Source: Adiantum capillus-veneris
Lineage: Eukaryota > Streptophyta > Polypodiopsida > Polypodiales > Pteridaceae
Assembly: GCA_014529385.2 (NCBI GenBank)
Contig: CM043962.1
Coordinates: 37,725,098 to 37,789,097 of the forward strand
DNA length: 64,000 nucleotides
Direction: 5' to 3'
The notes beneath the pieces are model-generated. The model was not told the DNA's origin. It ran no database searches and was given only the letters and a program-made list of their open reading frames with translations. Positions 45,876 through 56,821 of the stretch are shown one piece after another (the first letter of the stretch is position 1; the number at the start of each line of letters is the position of its first letter). The position numbers and the translations under genes were made by a program.

Positions 45876-46663
45876 GCTTCCTGGAACTGCAATGGATCTA
45901 TGCGTCTTGATGTGGGTGCTTTTGAGGATAGCTTTACTGGAAGAGACATATGGGAGTTCTCTAGGGACGGTGACATTATCATCCTCGGGGACTTCAATGC
46001 TAGGACTGCCGATCACCAAGCAGTGTTTTATGATACTTCAGAGGATATGCTAAGAGAGATAGATGTGGCAGAGATGGGCCTTTCCAGACTATCACACGAT
46101 ATGGAATGTACTGAGTATGGGCAACACCTGATAGACATGGGCATTGCACATGGATTGGCCATCTTGAACGGCCTACAGAGATTTCCTGCTGCGAGAGGCT
46201 TTACATGTTTCCCACATAGACATGGAGCCAGCACGGTGGACTATGTCATGGCACAACCGAATCTCATCTCTAGTATCGAGGATCTCACAACTGGGCCCAA
46301 ACTGGTCGGGTTGGCGGTGGATCATGCTCTGGTGTCAATGACCATCTCCTTCCATTTCAGTGCAGCACATAGGCCACGAGTAGCAGTCCCTACTCGCTAC
46401 ACATTCACAAGGGAGACGGACTCTGTATATATGGACGGAATCTACAGACGCCTATGCACTGAGGACCCGGGGCGACCTCTCGAGGAGCTAACTACTATAC
46501 TGACACACACATTATATGAGGCAGCAGCTGAAGCATACCCACACACCCAGCCCGAGCAGAGCCGCCGATTTGAGAGCATGCCTCAGAACAGCTGGTACGA
46601 TGAGGAGTGCCGCCAGACTAGAGCGAGAGTTCAGAGGGAGGTGTTGTTGGGGGACGTCACTCA
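45876..46663 (+). pseudogene. LINE A9 ORF2, endonuclease part
   Basis: Starts ASWNCNGSMRLDVGAFEDSF, skips over the deletion to WEFSRDGDIIILGDFNART, then GASTVDYVMAQPNL and VDHALVSMTISF. It is open to the Copia insertion. The deletion removes the EN segment with the second metal-site motif, so it is inactive. Confidence 0.9.
46659..46663. repeat. Left target-site duplication of Copia
   Basis: ACTCA, repeated at 51071-51075. Confidence 0.93.
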
Positions 46664-47442
46664 TGTTAGGAAATAAGACGTAGCTAAATAGATTTTTGAG
46701 TAGATTACTTAATGGAGAGAGATAGATTTCACACACAAGAAATTATAGAGTAGAGAGAGAGAGAATACACACGATATACGTGGTTCACCCAATGTGGGCT
46801 ACGTCCACGGGAAAGAAGCCACTCAATGGCTTTAGCACTTCAAAAGAAGAAGTATTTTACAAAGGGATTAAACCCTTGATAGAGCTCCCGCCTTGCTTCA
46901 TTCTCACCACCTCACACTCACCTTGTTGCATCAACTTCACACTATGAAATGTGTGTAGAAATGGCCTTCGTTTATAGGCCAAAAGGGCTGCCATCTCTTA
47001 TGAGAGGCAGCCATGTGTAGCCGCCCTTGTGCGAATAAGTCCAAATCGGACCCTCCAATCGGCCCATGTGTGGCTGTCCTTGAGAAGACAAGTCCGCTTT
47101 TGAATTCGGCCACCGGCCACCGGCCATTGACTTCCGGCCACCGGCCATTGACTTCCACCGGCCATCGGCCATTGACTACAGGCCACCGGCCAACCGACCG
47201 GTTGTTTTCCGACCACTTTCCGGCCGCCGTCCGGCCATAATATTCCGGCGAAAAAAAAAAGTCTCGGGGGCCTCCGCCCCCGAGGCCTCTAAAGTTGCCC
47301 CTGATTCTTGTCCGTGAAAATTTTGGTTTCCGGTGAGTGATTTTCGTTCACGCACGATGGCTTCTCCTCATAATGGGGGCCTCACAAATGTGCGCTTTTA
47401 CCATAGAAAATTACAAGGGTAAATCACGCTCCATACTTAACA
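46664..47442 (-). repeat. 3' LTR of Copia, 779 bp
   Basis: Matches 50288-51070 with few differences. The polypurine stretch AACTGGGAGAT lies just inside (minus strand, 47443-47453). Confidence 0.95.
47100..47215. repeat. GGCCACCGGCC minisatellite within the Copia LTR
   Basis: About five imperfect copies of a unit of about 21 bp like GGCCACCGGCCATTGACTTCC. The other LTR has the same block at 50740-50840 with a different arrangement. Confidence 0.88.
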
Positions 47443-47502
47443 ATCTCCCAGTTGGAGACTGATCTCCAAACCAAACCTGTGACTGCTTTCCATTCTGGCT
47501 TC

Positions 47503-48235
47503 TTATCCTTGAATGCCGATTGAAGATGAGCAAAAGCTTAACTTCTCCTTGTTGACCCCCTTTGTAAACATGTCTGCAGGATTTTCACTTGTATGCACCT
47601 TTCCTAGCTTTAGCTGTCCCTCTTCCAAAAGAGTGCGTATGAAGTGATATCTCACCTCAATGTGCTTTGTCCTTGAATGAAAGGCTGAGTTCTTCGCAAG
47701 ATGGATAGCGCTTTGGCTATCACTATACAAGACACAATTGTCTTGTTTGAATCCAAGCTCTTTTAAGAATCTGTGAAGCCACAGAATTTCCTTGCTTGCC
47801 TCCATCATTGCTACATACTCTGCTTCTGTGGTAGAAAGTGAAACCACCTTTTGCAGCTTTGAATCCCAGGTTACTGCTGTGCCTCCAACCGTGAACACAT
47901 AGCCAGTAGTGCTCCTTCGAGTATCTTTGTCACCTGCCATATCTGCATCAGCATACCCTTCTAGAAAAATATCAGTTCCTCCAAAATGCAAAGCATTTGT
48001 TGTTGTCCCTTTTAGATACCTAAGTATCCACTTCACAGCTTGCCAATGCTCTTTACCTGGGTTGTCCATGAACCTACTCACAACTCCCACTGCATGTGCA
48101 ATGTCTGGCCTTGTCCAGACCATAGCATACATTAGAGAACCTACTGCTGCAGCATATGGAACTTTAGACATATAGGCTATCTCCTCTTATGTCTTTGGAC
48201 ACATATCCTTCGTTAGTTTAAAATGACCAGCCAAA
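47503..48235 (-). pseudogene. Copia RT C-terminus and RNase H
   Basis: FKLTKDMCPKT, then a stop, then SKVPYAAAVGSLMYAM, followed by RNase H motifs (YADADMAGDKDTRRSTTGYV, STTEAEYVAMMEA, YSDSQSAIHLAKN, the KHIEVRYHFIR motif) and NPADMFTKGV. The RT palm with the YVDD box is absent; the join with integrase lies near 48235. Confidence 0.92.
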
Positions 48236-48984
48236 GGTTTGGACTTTGCATCTAGCTTTGATCTTAGGCTTCTATCTATGTGCATGAAAGCCTCACACCC
48301 AAACACTTTGAGAAATGCATAATTCACCGGTTTACCTGTCCATGCCTTTTCTGGAACTCCCCCATCGAATGCCGTTGAGGGTGACCGATTGATTAAGTAC
48401 ACAGACGTACTTATAGCTTCCGCCCAAAGCTCAAGCGGTAGGCCTGCATGTAGCCGCATGCTTCGTGCTCGTTCCATGATTGTCCTGTTCATCCTTTACG
48501 AAATCCCATTTTGTTGAGGTGTCCTTGGGGTTGTCCTTTGCCTCCGAATGCCATTGCTAGCACAAAAACTTTCAAAATCTTGGCTGCAATATTCGCCTCC
48601 ATTGTCGGATCTGAGGCATTTAACCTTGGTACCTGTTTCATTCTCCACAAAGGCTTTCCACCTTTGAAATATGGAAAATACATCGGATTTATTCTTCATG
48701 ACATAAACCCATGTTTTTCTAGTCGCATCGTCTATGAATGTTACATAGTACAATGAGCCACCAAGTGATGGTGTACTTGCAGGACCCCAAACATCAGAAT
48801 GAACCAACTCAAGTTTTTTATTTTTTCTTTCATTTCTTGATTTTTGAAATTTTACCCTCTTTTGTTTACCATAAACACAATCTTCACAAAACTCTAAGTC
48901 CACTTCTTTCAAACCTGGTAGAAGCTTCTTTGTTTGAAGGATTTGCATTCCTTTGGCACTCATATGCCCAAGTCGGTAGTGTCA
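48235..48984 (-). pseudogene. Copia integrase
   Basis: The zinc-binding part HYRLGHMSAKGMQ and CEDCVYGKQKRVKF, the core with HSDVWGPAS, LRSDNGGEY and TPQQNG, and ARSMRLHAGLPLELWAEA. In-frame stops lie at 48982-48984 and 48496-48498. The C-terminal third is cut off by the deletion after KLDAKSK. Confidence 0.9.
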
Positions 48985-50214
48985 CACCGCACTGTCAACT
49001 TCTGTAGTTGTTGCACAAGCTGAAGGTTGCGTTCTAACAGTACACAAGTAAAGTGTACCAACTTTTTCTCCCTTGGCAACCACCAAAGATCCCTTTGAGA
49101 TCTTCCACCGTTTGTTTCCGAATGCAATGTTGTGACCTTTATCGTCCAATTTTCCTATAGAGATCAAATTTTTGTGAAGAGAAGGAGCATGCCTAACATC
49201 TTTAAGCTTCCATTCATTTCCGTTAGCAGTTTTGACAGAAACTGTACCTTTGCCGACAATCTCACAAGCTTCATCATCTCCCAAGTATACATACCCAAAA
49301 TTACCTTTGGTGTAGTCTTGGAAATGTTGCTTGTGTGGTGTCGCATGGAATGAAGCCCTGGAATCTACCATCCAAGAATTAGACACATTGTCTAATGAGA
49401 GAATTAGAGCATCTTGCTCTACTTTACCTGCCACATTAGCCTCCGATGTTGGCTTGTTGTCTTGAGACTCTGTCTCCTTCTTCTTCTTGGACCAACAATC
49501 CTTCTTGACGTGGCCCTTCTTGCCGCAGTTCCAACATTCAAGAACTGACTTTGTGCGTGACTTGCTCCGCCTTGAGCGATCACGACCCTTTTGGTTTTTG
49601 AACCTCTCCTTAGGCCTTCCTCTTGTTTCCACTGATAGTGCAGCACTTGATGATTCTCCTGTGCTTAGGAGAACACCCACAACATCATCAAACTTAAGAG
49701 TATTTGTGCCAGAGATAGAATTACTTACAGCCATCACAAGGCTGTCCCAACTATCCGGTAGAGATGATAGTATAAGGAGAGCTCGCACTTTGTCATCGAA
49801 ATTGATTTTCACTGATCGAAGTTGACTTATGTTTGTGTTAAAGTCATTTAGGTGTTCTGCAACTGAACCATTCTCTGCCATCTTTAGATTGAACAAGCGC
49901 TTCATAAGAAATACCTTATTGGATGCGGATGGTTTCTCGTAGAAGTCGTCAAGTGACTTCATCAAGTCCTCCGTGGTCTTCATCTCCGAAACTTTGAAGG
50001 CCACCGTTGACGCCAAGCTTAACCGGATTGTTCCCAGTGCCTTTCGATCAAGGACAATCCATGCTTCATCTGCCATTGTTGCGGGCTTCTTCGCAAGACC
50101 GCCTAGTGGCAAATAGAGCTCCTTCTAGTAGAGATACTCTTCAATCTGCATCTTCCAATGTTGGTAGTTTTTGCCGTTGAACTTCTCAATCTTGAGCTTC
50201 CCTTCCTCCGCCAT
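48982..50214 (-). pseudogene. Copia gag and protease
   Basis: Start at 50214 (MAEEGKLKIEKFNGKNYQHW), a stop near 50130, then the UBN2-type gag (FLMKRLFNLKMAENGSVAEH, LLILSSLPDSWDSLV). The zinc knuckle CWNCGKKGHVKKDC lies near 49530. The protease has VDSRASFHA where VDSGASxH is expected, a Gly-to-Arg change in the active site. Confidence 0.9.
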
Positions 50215-50273
50215 AACTCCCACTCAATTCAAGGAATCCTTTCCTTGAGATAATTTAGCTACGAGCAAACCTT

Positions 50274-50285
50274 GCTCTGATACCA
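50274..50285 (-). other. Primer binding site of Copia, initiator-Met type
   Basis: TGGTATCAGAGC on the minus strand, two bases after the LTR end. Confidence 0.93.
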
Positions 50286-50287
50286 GT

Positions 50288-51070
50288 TGTTAGGAAATAA
50301 GACGTAGCTAAATAGATTTTTGAGTAGATTACTTAATGGAGAGAGATAGATTTCACACACAAGAGATTATAGAGTAGAGAGAGAGAGAGAGAGAGAGTAC
50401 ACACGATATACGTGGTTCACCCAATGTGGGCTACGTCCACGGGAAAGCAGCCACTCAATGGATTTAGCACTTCAAAAGAAGAAGTAGTTTACAAAGGGAT
50501 TAAACCCTTGATAGAGCTCCCACCTTGCTTCACTCTCACCACCTCACACTCACCTTGTTGCATCAACTTCACACTATGAAATGTGTGTAGAAATGACCTC
50601 CTTTTATAGGCCAAAAGGGCTGCCATCTCTTATGAGAGGCAGCCATGTGTAGCCACCCTTGTGCGAATAAGTCCAAATCGGACCCTCCAATCTGCCCATG
50701 TGTGGCCGCCCTTGAGAAGACAAGTCCGTTTTTGAATTCGGCCACCGGCGACCGGCCATTAACTTCCGACCACCGGCCACTGGCCATTGACTTCCGACCA
50801 CCGGCCATCGGCCACTGGCCAACCGACCGGTTGTTTTCCGACCACTTTTCGGCCACCGTCCGGCCATAATATTCCGACGAAAAAAAAAGTCTCGGGGGCC
50901 TCCACCCCCGAGGCCTCTAAAGTTGCCCCTGATTCTTGTCCGTGAAAATTTTGGTTTCCGGTGAGTGATTTTCGTTCACGCACGATGGCTTCTCCTCATA
51001 ATGGGGGCCTCACAAATGTGCACTTTTACCATAGAAAATTACAAGGGTAAATCAAGCTCCATACCTAACA
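50288..51070 (-). repeat. 5' LTR of Copia, 783 bp
   Basis: Matches 46664-47442. Ends CCTAACA before the target duplication. Confidence 0.95.
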
Positions 51071-51075
51071 ACTCA
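51071..51075. repeat. Right target-site duplication of Copia
   Basis: ACTCA, matching 46659-46663. Other LINE A copies have this sequence once. Confidence 0.93.
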
Positions 51076-51089
51076 CAGACAGTCACAGA

Positions 51090-53545
51090 TGGACTTCTGA
51101 CGCTTGGTATGGCGGAAGAAGAGGGCTTTTTTGGCTAGACTCGAGCAGGATCTATATCAGCTATTCTTGAGTCAAGACTCGCGTGAGGCGTGGCGGCTCT
51201 TTCATGAGCAGTCCGCCCCCTGCTATTTCCTCCACAGAGACCTGGGGTCAATACGCATCATCTCTGTACAGAGTACCTGGACAGCCGCCCCTCCCCAACC
51301 CCCCCGACCCATGCCCACATACATGTGTCTTTTTCACTGCTGAGATGGTGAAGAAAGCCATTGACATGATGAAGACTGGGAGAGCATATGATCATGAGGG
51401 CCTAGTAGCTGAGCATTTCATGCATGCCAAAGACCTACTAGGAGAGCTTCTAGCAATTATGTTTAGCCGTGCCATTTGTGAGGGCCTACCGGACACTTGG
51501 AGCCTATCTACAATCGTACCTATCTTCAAATCACGAGACCCCATGGAGCCTGGGAATTATCGCACTATTATGATTGGGCACACACTGGCACGGTTGTATG
51601 CATCCATTCTTGAGCAACAGCTGAGTGGATGGGCAGAGAGGGAAGGAATACGTGCAACTGGGTAGACAAGATTCAGGAGAGGCTTCTCTACTCTTGACCA
51701 TATCCTAACACTCAGGGCCATCATCGAGGAAGCCAGATCTCATGGGAGACGGATCTATTGTAGCTTTGTGGACTTCCGCAAAGCTTTCGACACGGTATCC
51801 AGAGCTAGACTGATGCGCAGATTACAGGAAATGGGAGTACCCACAGAACTCATTTGGGGGATCATGGCATTGTACTGATCAGTAGTAGGGCATGTACGCA
51901 CCCCGGAGGGACTTTCTACACCGGTTCACTCCACTATTGGGGTGAAGCAGGGCTGCCTGCTCTCTCCCACTCTTTTCGGTATGTATGTGGATGAGATTTC
52001 TGACTACATTGACAGCGATGGGGATAAAGGTGCTCAGTTGGTAGGGACATGGATTCCACTTTTGTTATATGCTGATGACATAGTGTTGATCTCCAAATCC
52101 CCAGAGGGAATGCAACGTCAATTGGATGCTCTGCATACGTTTGCCCACGAAAGTGGTTTGTCTGTCAACCTGGGTAAATCCAAGGTTATGGTGTTTAATA
52201 CCACCCCACAGTGGATCAGGAGGTCAGCTCCTACACTCACATACGGCCAGGAGACTGTGGAGTACACAGACTCTTACACTTACCTTGGAGTGGTTTTTAG
52301 CGGACCTACATTCTCACTCAGAAGAGCAGCAGAAACCAGACTTACTAGAGCCCACACGGCATTGGGTAGATTGGAGAGGATGTGTTCGCAGGTTCAGTTT
52401 CAAGAGCCTCGGACGAAGCTCTGGCTCTTTGACACCTTGGTGGCTTCAGCATTGCTCTGTGGAACCGAGATATGGGGACCTTCATTGGATCACCACGGGA
52501 GGACGGGTCGCTCAGACGGATGGGGGAACATGGAGAAACCTCTCGTCTCTATAATCTCGCGGCTCATTAGAGCCAAGGCATCAGTACCACGGGCCATTAT
52601 CCGAGCAGAGCTAGCGGCCCCCCAACTTGTTGTGGAGGCGCTCACCAGATTAGTCTCCTTCATAAACCGCACATGGTCACTTCCTAGAGACAGATATGCT
52701 CGCATAGCACTTGAAGCCTCTCGACAGTTAGCCATACAAGGAGATACAACATGCTGGTATGGGGAGATGACATCATGGTTTCAGGCACATGGGTTCAGCA
52801 TAGACCGCTTGCCACCATTCCATTATTCATTGGATGCACCATCTCTCACCCTTACACAGTCAGAGATCACCAAGCTCATACGCCAAGACCTGACCCAGCT
52901 AGACACCAGAAGGACATGGATACAACCAGCACAGGAATTGGGCACGAAGATGGCTTTTTACAAAGACCACCTTCTCCAGCTTACGGAAGATGGTTTTGTG
53001 GCGAGACCCAGATACATGGATACCCACTTGTCTCATGGGATACGATGTGCTATTGGCCAGTTACGCACATCTTCTCACCAGTTGCGGATTGAGACGGGGA
53101 GATACAGCGGAGTACCAACAGAGGACAGGAGATGCCCCTTGTGTAACATGGAACCTGAGACAGAGCTACACTATACATGTCGCTGCCCCGCCTACTACGA
53201 GATACGAGGCCGCTTCCATTGCTTGTTCAGAGAAGGTTTTGGACCACTCTCAAGAGTCATGGGATACGAAGATCAGAGATGTCTGGGTTTGTTCTTGCTC
53301 GAGCTGCGCAGATAGAGAGATAGCCTGATGAATGGCGGGGCTAGCCAGTCTCAAAGACGGATCACAGACTTCTTCAGAGCAGACATGGGACAGCCGCAAG
53401 AGCCACTCCCACAACAGAGCTCCCCCTCGTCTCATACCAGAGGCACACTGATTGACCGAGCGATTGAACTGGGGAAATCTAGGCGCCCGCGACTGCGAAG
53501 AAATTGATGAGATTCGCCAACGACCGATGCTAGATCTCTTGTGAT
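51090..53545 (+). pseudogene. LINE A9 ORF2, RT and C-terminus
   Basis: The linker from endonuclease to RT (RRKKRAFLARLEQDLYQLF-like) lies near 51115. RT follows, with FKSRDPMEPGNYRTIMIG, VDFRKAFDTVSRARL, LYADDIVLISKS (YADD at 52068-52079) and AETRLTRAHTALGRLERMCS. The C-terminal zinc motif is CPLCNMEPETELHYTCRC near 53145. Stops: 51663-51665, 51876-51878 and 53313-53315. About 100 bases near the C-terminus are deleted (near 53497). Confidence 0.92.
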
Positions 53546-53765
53546 TCAGCTATCCCAACAAGCCGCCCATTTTTTGCTTGGTCTTTTGCTTGGTTCACAT
53601 TGATCAACTTAGGACCCCATAGTATATATCTTTGTTTTGTACTGTTGTTAGGTTATTTTGTTACTCTGACTTTGTATCAGATCCACCACTTTGTAACTTT
53701 CGGGTCTCATAGGTCATTATGGCCTTTTGAAGACGTTAATATAACATTTCATTTCATTTCATTTC

Positions 53766-53781
53766 TCTCTCTCTCTCTCTC
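53766..53781. repeat. (CT)n run after the LINE A9 tail
   Basis: Eight CT units directly following the pentamer tail. Confidence 0.93.
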
Positions 53782-53789
53782 ACTGTTTC

Positions 53790-54130
53790 TCGTCACCTCC
53801 TTTTTACTCTTTTTAGGGTTTCGTCATCGTTTTTTTACTATTTTTAGGGTTTTGAAACTTTTTTTAACTGTTTTTAGGGTTTTGAAACTGTGTTTTTACA
53901 AGGTTTTGCCAATCTTTCATGTTGTTTTATTGGGTTTTGTCACTGTTTCTTGCTGTTTTTAGGGTTTTGAAACTGTTTTTTGCTGTTTTTTAGAGTTTCG
54001 CCAATGTTTTTTTTGCTGTTTTTTAGGGTCTCCAATATGTTTTACTGTTTTTTTTTTTTAGTTTTGAACCAGATTTTCTCTGTTTTTAAGGGTTACACTT
54101 TAGTTTCTTGCTATTTTTTGGTGTTTCTTG
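53790..54130. repeat. T-rich minisatellite with TTTAGGG motifs
   Basis: Imperfect units of about 28-32 bp, each with TTTTTAGGGTTTTGAAACTG or a decayed form. The core TTTAGGG equals the common plant telomere repeat, but the units are longer and irregular. Confidence 0.8.
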
Positions 54131-54145
54131 TATTTTTTTGGTTGT

Positions 54146-54450
54146 TTTAGTCTCTCTCTCTCTCATGGTCTCCCTCCATTGGGCTACCCATTGACCCCCT
54201 TTCACATGGCCTCTCCTGTGGCTATAGCTTGCCTCCCTGTCAACATGAAGTTCTCGATTACCAACCAGTGGATATCAACACTTGAAGTTGAAGTGAAGGA
54301 GTGGAAGAAAGAGATGGAGGCAACCTTTCTTCAAAAGATGGAGGAATGGAAAGAGGAGAAGAAGAACCTATGCGAAAATATTTCTCGCGCCGAAGAGCAA
54401 GTGGCTTCACAACAAGCCGTTGAACTCTCATGGGTATAAAGTTGGGACTT
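54146..54450 (+). mobile_element. LINE A10, 5' fragment
   Basis: A diverged LINE A copy starting near a (CT)n run (54151-54164). It breaks off inside ORF1 where the truncated Gypsy-3 LTR starts, and continues at 60925. Confidence 0.6.
54246..54439 (+). pseudogene. LINE A10 ORF1, coiled-coil fragment
   Basis: MKFSITNQWISTLEVEVKEW, then a charged helix (KKEMEATFLQKMEEWKEEKK) to AEEQVASQQAVELSWV. The ending SWV matches the SWVDVLTKTQ point of ORF1 in A6 and A9. Assignment to LINE A is an inference from this ending and from ORF2 beyond Gypsy-3. Confidence 0.55.
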
Positions 54451-54915
54451 GTCCCAACTTTAGGGATTATTGCCGAGGGGCCCAAAGTGACATCAAAATA
54501 AAGCAAAGCGGCTGCTGACATGGTTGGCTTACGGATTTCCGCGAATTGTGTTGACTGTACATCTCTGTAAAATGCGTTGACTGTACGGATTTTCGTAAAT
54601 CGTGCTGCCAGTCTTTGGAGATTATTGCTTCTGAGTTTAACTTTTTGGGGCTCTGCTTTTGGGCATCCCTTGTAAAAATAAATATGTCCAAGGGCCTCAC
54701 AATGCAGGGCATCTGGACGTAGAGATTGAGAGTGAGCACCCGTGGGCTCGGTTGTACTTTGCTCACAGATCAATATAAAAATAAATACCGAAAGGGGCGC
54801 CAGTCTTTGGGGCCAATATCCCTTGGCACGGAACTACGCCGGGCCGGGTCGTCTCTTGTGAACTATTTTGATGTGACACAACAGAATCTTGACTTGGGGT
54901 GTCCAAGTTGTTAGA
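54451..54915 (+). repeat. 5' LTR of Gypsy-3, 5'-truncated
   Basis: Matches 60459-60924 but lacks the first 50 or so bases, including TGTCAC. It ends at 54915 beside the primer site. Confidence 0.88.
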
Positions 54916-54916
54916 G

Positions 54917-54928
54917 TGGTATGAGAGC
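54917..54928 (+). other. Primer binding site of Gypsy-3, one mismatch
   Basis: TGGTATGAGAGC, one change from TGGTATCAGAGC. Confidence 0.88.
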
Positions 54929-55079
54929 ACGACCGATTTCTCTTCTACCGGGAAATCCAATCCCTTAATTTGCGACACTTATAGATTTCAAAAATAATCA
55001 GTCGACTTCTTTTGTATCTGTTGATACGGGAGGAGATCATGCAAAAGATTTAAACGACTTAACAAGGAAAGAGTACGGG

Positions 55080-56234
55080 CCACCTCGGCCTACTCAGTAC
55101 GAACTTCAAGAGATGGAACGTCGACAACAAGTTGACGAGCGCACAAAGCAGATGATCAAATTTACGAAAGACCCTCACTTTTCAAAATTTTTGTCTCAGC
55201 AATCCATCGCTCAAGTTCACTCAGTGGCAAAAAGCCAGCGAACCACCAATCAAACCGGCAATCAAGAAACCTTCTTCTCCGAGGATGTTTACAAAACAAA
55301 AACTTCAAGAGGTGGTTCAGACTCTGATCAATCAACTTTTGGACGCGAACAATCAATCCAAACAGCAAATGAAAAAGCGCAAGAAGGGGAGTGGCTACCT
55401 TGGTTATTTGGGCTGTCAATCTTCTTTGCATCAACAGGAAAGCAGAAGAAGCATGTACGCTTTGAAGGACTACCCAGTTCTTCTTCTTTCTCTTCTTTTG
55501 AATGTTCTTCTAGCTCTTCGGACTCGAGCAAGGAGGACAGACAGGGCAAAAAGAGAAGCAAAAAGAAAATCTTTGAAAAGGACAAGAAAAAGGCAAAGAA
55601 ATTCAGATTTCGCTCAGTTTTCGATAGCTCTAGGGAGGAGTCATCCACTGACAGTTCGGACTACGATGACTATATGTTTTATGCAAAGAAGAAGCACTTC
55701 TACATAGCCAACCAATATGACTTCCTCAAAGATGAGAAAGAAAGCAAAAGAAGGTGGATAGTCGATAAAATTTGAATCCTTTTCTGGGTTTTGAGATGCT
55801 CCGAGGGCTTTGTCCTTGATCGAGCAGTTTGACATAGCCTTCTTTGGAGGGCATTACTCAGGGCACTCCAAGATTAGGAGAGCTGCATCTTTTTTCAAAG
55901 GAAATTCTCGAACATGGTGGTCCACTCTTCTTTTGAAGAAAGAAGCTCCATTCAAGTGGTTGAAATTCAAAAGGCTCTTTATTTCTTCTTGGTTGACCCG
56001 GGAGAACGGGATATACGAACCGTTTGTTGGCACCATCTTCGGATGACCAAGGGAGACTCTTTGGATGCTTATTGTGAGAGGTTTTGGGATTCTTTTCTAC
56101 GAGACGGGTGATGGAAGAGGTGATACCTTTTGGGCAATATTTTCACCACCACTTGCAAGCGTTTTGCTTGACCCCCACCCGCTCAAAATATCGGCAATGC
56201 TTCTCAAAGGCTTCATGAAGAGGAGGCGGCATTA
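55080..56234 (+). pseudogene. Gypsy-3 gag
   Basis: ELQEMERRQQVDERTKQMIK, the serine-rich linker (SSSSFSSFECSSSSSDSSKE), a frame change near 55780, and the gag domain (55810-56110: EQFDIAFFGGHYSGHSKIRR, RTWWSTLLLKKEAPFKWLKF, YCERFWDSF). The zinc knuckle is missing because an unrelated insert follows. Confidence 0.86.
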
Positions 56235-56282
56235 TGTAGTATGTAGCTAGTAGCTACTAGTATGATGTATGATGTATCAATA

Positions 56283-56337
<55 letters not shown>

Positions 56338-56800
56338 ACTTGGAAGGATGTGGTGGGGGTGGGAGGAGGAGAGACCCAAAGGGAGAGAAGATGGAGACTC
56401 GAGAGCTTGAGCCTTGTCACTTGAGAGCTTCAATGGAAGCACATGGATGATGAGAGCATTGAGAGGCTTAGGGCTAGAGCTTGTACAATGTAACTTGTAG
56501 GTTGTGTTGGAGAACAAGGAGGAGGAGTTGCTTAAATAGGAAGAGGAAGAGCTTAGAGCATGGGAGAGGGAGAGCAATGAGCATGAGGCATTATGCACAT
56601 TGCATATAATGCATGTGAGAGGGAGAGCATGGCAATGGCCCATGGGCATTGGCACATGGTTGCAAAATTGCTCCAAAACGGCTCCCTGTAAACGTTCAAA
56701 AACTGCCAATGGTCATAAACGGCTGTAAAATTTTGCCGTATGAAACGGACAGCACGGGACGAAACCGGCCGAGTGGAAGGAAACGTTCCGTACGACGTAC
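56235..56800 (+). other. Unidentified insert in Gypsy-3 with (GA)n
   Basis: It replaces the end of gag. It contains ATGATGTATGATGTAT-like short repeats, (GA)n at 56286-56334, then purine-rich DNA with GAGAGGGAGAGCA motifs at 56560-56640. It shows no LINE A sequence and no domain. Similarity to Gypsy-1 resumes near 56790-56822. Confidence 0.6.
56286..56334. repeat. (GA)n microsatellite
   Basis: About 24 GA units within the insert in Gypsy-3. No LINE A copy lies next to it. Confidence 0.96.
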
Positions 56801-56821
56801 GAAAACTACCCTGTGGATGAG

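Larger units (their letters stand above)
45446..46663 (+). mobile_element. LINE A9, part 2
   Basis: It resumes ORF1 after Gypsy-2 and runs into ORF2 until the Copia LTR at 46664. About 420 bp of the endonuclease are deleted near 45950 between short GACAT repeats. Confidence 0.92.
46664..51070 (-). mobile_element. Copia element, Tnt1-like, RT deleted
   Basis: A 4.4-kb minus-strand LTR element with TGTTAGG...CCTAACA ends and a 5-bp duplication. Gag, protease, integrase N-terminus and core, and RNase H are present in Copia order. The integrase C-terminus and the RT palm are missing, so it cannot move by itself. It lies within ORF2 of LINE A9. Confidence 0.95.
51071..53765 (+). mobile_element. 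LINE A9, part 3 (RT half and 3' end)
   Basis: Starts with the second ACTCA and continues ORF2 to the (CATTT)n tail, followed by (CT)8. Confidence 0.93.

Noticed and set aside
47909-48175. Plus-strand open frames across the Copia element
   Set aside because: Shadows of the minus-strand RNase H and integrase frames.
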